Source of the DNA: Thiohalocapsa halophila
Lineage (GTDB): Bacteria; Pseudomonadota; Gammaproteobacteria; Chromatiales; Chromatiaceae
DNA: 48,804 nt
Assembly: GCF_016583825.1 (NCBI RefSeq)
Contig: NZ_NRRV01000040.1
Span: forward strand, 1-48,804
Reading direction: 5' to 3'
Position numbers and translations under genes: made by a program. The number at the start of each line of letters is the position of its first letter. Position 1 is the first letter of the stretch. A model generated the notes under the pieces. The model saw only the letters and a program-made list of their open reading frames with translations, made no database searches and had not been told where the DNA came from. This document shows, piece after piece, positions 47,409 through 48,804 of this stretch.

Positions 47409-47702
47409 ATGGACCAACGCCTCTACATCGTTGCCTACGATATCTCCGACCAACGCCGCTGGCGGCGCATCTTCACGCTCATGAAGGGCTATGGCGAATG
47501 GGTCCAGCTCTCCGTGTTCCAGTGCCGCCTCACCCGCCAGCAGCACGCCGAGCTGGTCAGCCTGATCGACGGCATCATCCACCACAGCGAAGACCACGTC
47601 CTGCTCCTGGACTTCGGCAACGCCGACCATGTCAGCCCGAACGTCATCAGCCTCGGGAAAGCCGACTTCACACCCGTCGAGCAAGCGCCCATCATCGTGT
47701 AG
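47409..47702 (+). CDS. cas2: Cas2 adaptation protein
   Basis: A 97-residue ferredoxin-fold protein. LYIVAYDISDQRRWRRIFTL carries the conserved first Asp; GEWVQLSVFQCRLTRQQHAE is the family core. It forms the Cas1-Cas2 integration complex. It lies 70 bp after cas4-cas1 and 253 bp before the first CRISPR repeat, the standard adaptation-gene position. Confidence 0.97.
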   Translation: MDQRLYIVAYDISDQRRWRRIFTLMKGYGEWVQLSVFQCRLTRQQHAELVSLIDGIIHHSEDHVLLLDFGNADHVSPNVISLGKADFTPVEQAPIIV

Positions 47703-47955
47703 GGTCACCGGGTAACTGCGGACCCTACGGCGCCGGAGGCGCCGTCCGCACAGACCCCCGCCGCTCCATCGCGAGCGCTAGAGTGGCAACAGAACCCTGC
47801 GCAGCGCTCGCGACGACTCGCTCTTTAAAAATCTGGATGTTGTGATAGCCTCTTTAGAGGGTCACTCATGGTGACGGGGGTCGATGCACGCCGTCGGCCC
47901 GACCGCTCGCAAACCATGGCAAAATGCGCGCGGTTGCTGCAAGGACAGCCAAGCC
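47703..47955 (+). promoter_or_regulatory. CRISPR leader
   Basis: The 253 bp between cas2 and the first repeat. It has an AT-rich core (CTCTTTAAAAATCTGG near 47821) followed by two adjacent inverted repeats, CCTCTTTAGAGG (47849-47860) and GTCACTCATGGTGAC (47861-47875), about 80 bp before the first repeat. It probably holds the array promoter and the integration-host or Cas1-2 binding sites. Orientation is supported by cas2 position and by the ATTGAAGC end of the repeats lying away from the leader. Confidence 0.75.
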
Positions 47956-48639
47956 ATCTCCCCGGCCAATTGGCCGGGGCCTCATTGAAGCGCGGGTCAT
48001 CAGCGCTGGTTGATTCGTTGAGGTGGGATCTCCCCGGCCAATTGGCCGGGGCCTCATTGAAGCGTCGCCGACGCCCCCGCCCGCCCCAACCTGCGCGTCC
48101 ATCTCCCCGGCCAATTGGCCGGGGCCTCATTGAAGCATATGACTGGGGGAAGTGCGCAGTGCGCAGTGCGCAATCTCCCCGGCCAATTGGCCGGGGCCTC
48201 ATTGAAGCCCCATCATTGAGGCTTTCATACTCGTGCGTGAACGGATCTCCCCGGCCAATTGGCCGGGGCCTCATTGAAGCCGCGTTTGCGCTCGATGCGC
48301 GCCCGGCGGCGCGAGACATCTCCCCGGCCAATTGGCCGGGGCCTCATTGAAGCATTAAGCGCCAGCTCGCCGTCAACGAGCATGACGGATCTCCCCGGCC
48401 AATTGGCCGGGGCCTCATTGAAGCCAGCTCGCTGCGCAGCCGGTCCCGAAGCGCCGTCGCATCTCCCCGGCCAATTGGCCGGGGCCTCATTGAAGCGCGT
48501 CTCTCGCAGAGCAAATGGTCACAAACGGAACATCTCCCCGGCCAATTGGCCGGGGCCTCATTGAAGCTCCAGGATATAGTTGAAGCAGACATTAATACCA
48601 GGAATCTCCCCGGCCAATTGGCCGGGGCCTCATTGAAGC
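47956..48639 (+). CRISPR. Type I-G CRISPR array, 10 repeats, 9 spacers
   Basis: Ten identical 36-bp repeats start at 47956, 48028, 48101, 48173, 48245, 48318, 48389, 48461, 48532 and 48604. Each is ATCT, the 20-bp palindrome CCCCGGCCAATTGGCCGGGG, then CCTCATTGAAGC. Spacers are 36, 37, 36, 36, 37, 35, 36, 35 and 36 bp, all different. The transcript hairpin has an 8-bp GC stem with an AATT loop, and ATTGAAGC would be the crRNA 5' handle. No decayed terminal repeat is seen. Spacer 3 (48137-48172) is largely made of AGTGCGC heptamers. Confidence 0.98.
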
Positions 48640-48685
48640 AGCTACGTGCTCAGGCTTCAAGTCTCCATATTCGCCATCAGCAATT

Positions 48686-48802
48686 CTAAATTTGCCGCCC
48701 TGGCGCAGCGGCGCGGCCAGTAGGCGGCGGCGTCGCGGGCTCCAGGGCCTCGTGCATGAAGTCGAGGAGCTGCTCCCAGGAGTCGAACGGCCAGTACAGC
48801 GT
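48686..48802 (-). CDS. Partial CDS, C-terminus only, of unknown protein
   Basis: A minus-strand frame entering from the window edge reads TLYWPFDSWEQLLDFMHEAL, then EPATPPPTGRAAAPGRQI and a TAG stop at 48686-48688. The sharp, acidic/aromatic helix followed by a Pro/Ala tail looks like a genuine protein end. It converges on the CRISPR array, 46 bp past the last repeat. No family recognised from 38 residues. Confidence 0.4.
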   Translation of the reverse strand, partial: TLYWPFDSWEQLLDFMHEALEPATPPPTGRAAAPGRQI

Positions 48803-48804
48803 CA

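Noticed and set aside
47825..48592. Minus- and plus-strand ORFs across the array with repeated RPIGRG/NEAPANWPGR peptides
   Set aside because: They are translations of the CRISPR repeats, have no start context, and spacers change their sequence arbitrarily.

Overview
The window is GC-rich and reads as the chromosome of a gammaproteobacterium, most likely a purple-sulfur-type member of Chromatiales. This is an inference from several features together: the ccmA-to-ccmI cytochrome c maturation operon, the homodimeric aceE/aceF/lpdA pyruvate dehydrogenase set, RAYT/REP-like intergenic repeats, many small toxin-antitoxin pairs, and a type I-G CRISPR locus. No rRNA or tRNA gene was found.

1-5760 is an accessory 'graveyard' read mainly on the minus strand. 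It holds a two-gene cassette (AAA-family ATPase plus a small PD-(D/E)XK-like protein) whose ATPase carries a stop at codon 5. It also holds remnants of Rpn/PD-(D/E)XK transposase-family, EPS-associated MarR-like and DUF1353 genes, two intact small TA-like pairs (DUF4160/DUF2442 and an 80-aa protein/DUF2283), and three copies of a dispersed repeat, two of them about 375 bp long.

5860-35830 is mostly housekeeping. It contains a secreted small protein, a heptad-repeat coiled-coil membrane protein, serS, a crcB/DUF190 fluoride pair, and a three-gene lipid-headgroup operon (CarS-like, EEP phosphatase-fold, CDP-alcohol phosphatidyltransferase). It continues with a Met/Pro-rich exported protein, aceE-aceF, a small coiled-coil ORF, an AhpD-like protein, a VapBC-type pair, lpdA, a TrpD2-like protein with a Rieske protein, and a DUF2726 protein. 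The complete ccmABCDEFGHI operon follows, then a polytopic membrane protein, an oligopeptide-type solute-binding lipoprotein and cysC. Degenerate 7-bp tandem repeats sit in two ccm intergenic gaps.

36124-48804 is a defence region: a WYL-domain regulator, an RHH antitoxin cut off from its broken PIN toxin by a MITE-like element, and a type I-G CRISPR-Cas locus. The cas order is csb1 (Cas7), csb2 (Cas5-Cas6), cas3 with C-terminal HD domain, a compact Cas8g/Cas3-extension protein, a cas4-cas1 fusion and cas2, followed by a leader and ten identical 36-bp repeats. Each repeat has a perfect 20-bp palindrome at its core. Spacer 3 consists largely of the same heptamer repeat family seen between the ccm genes, which suggests acquisition from, or targeting of, a dispersed genomic repeat.
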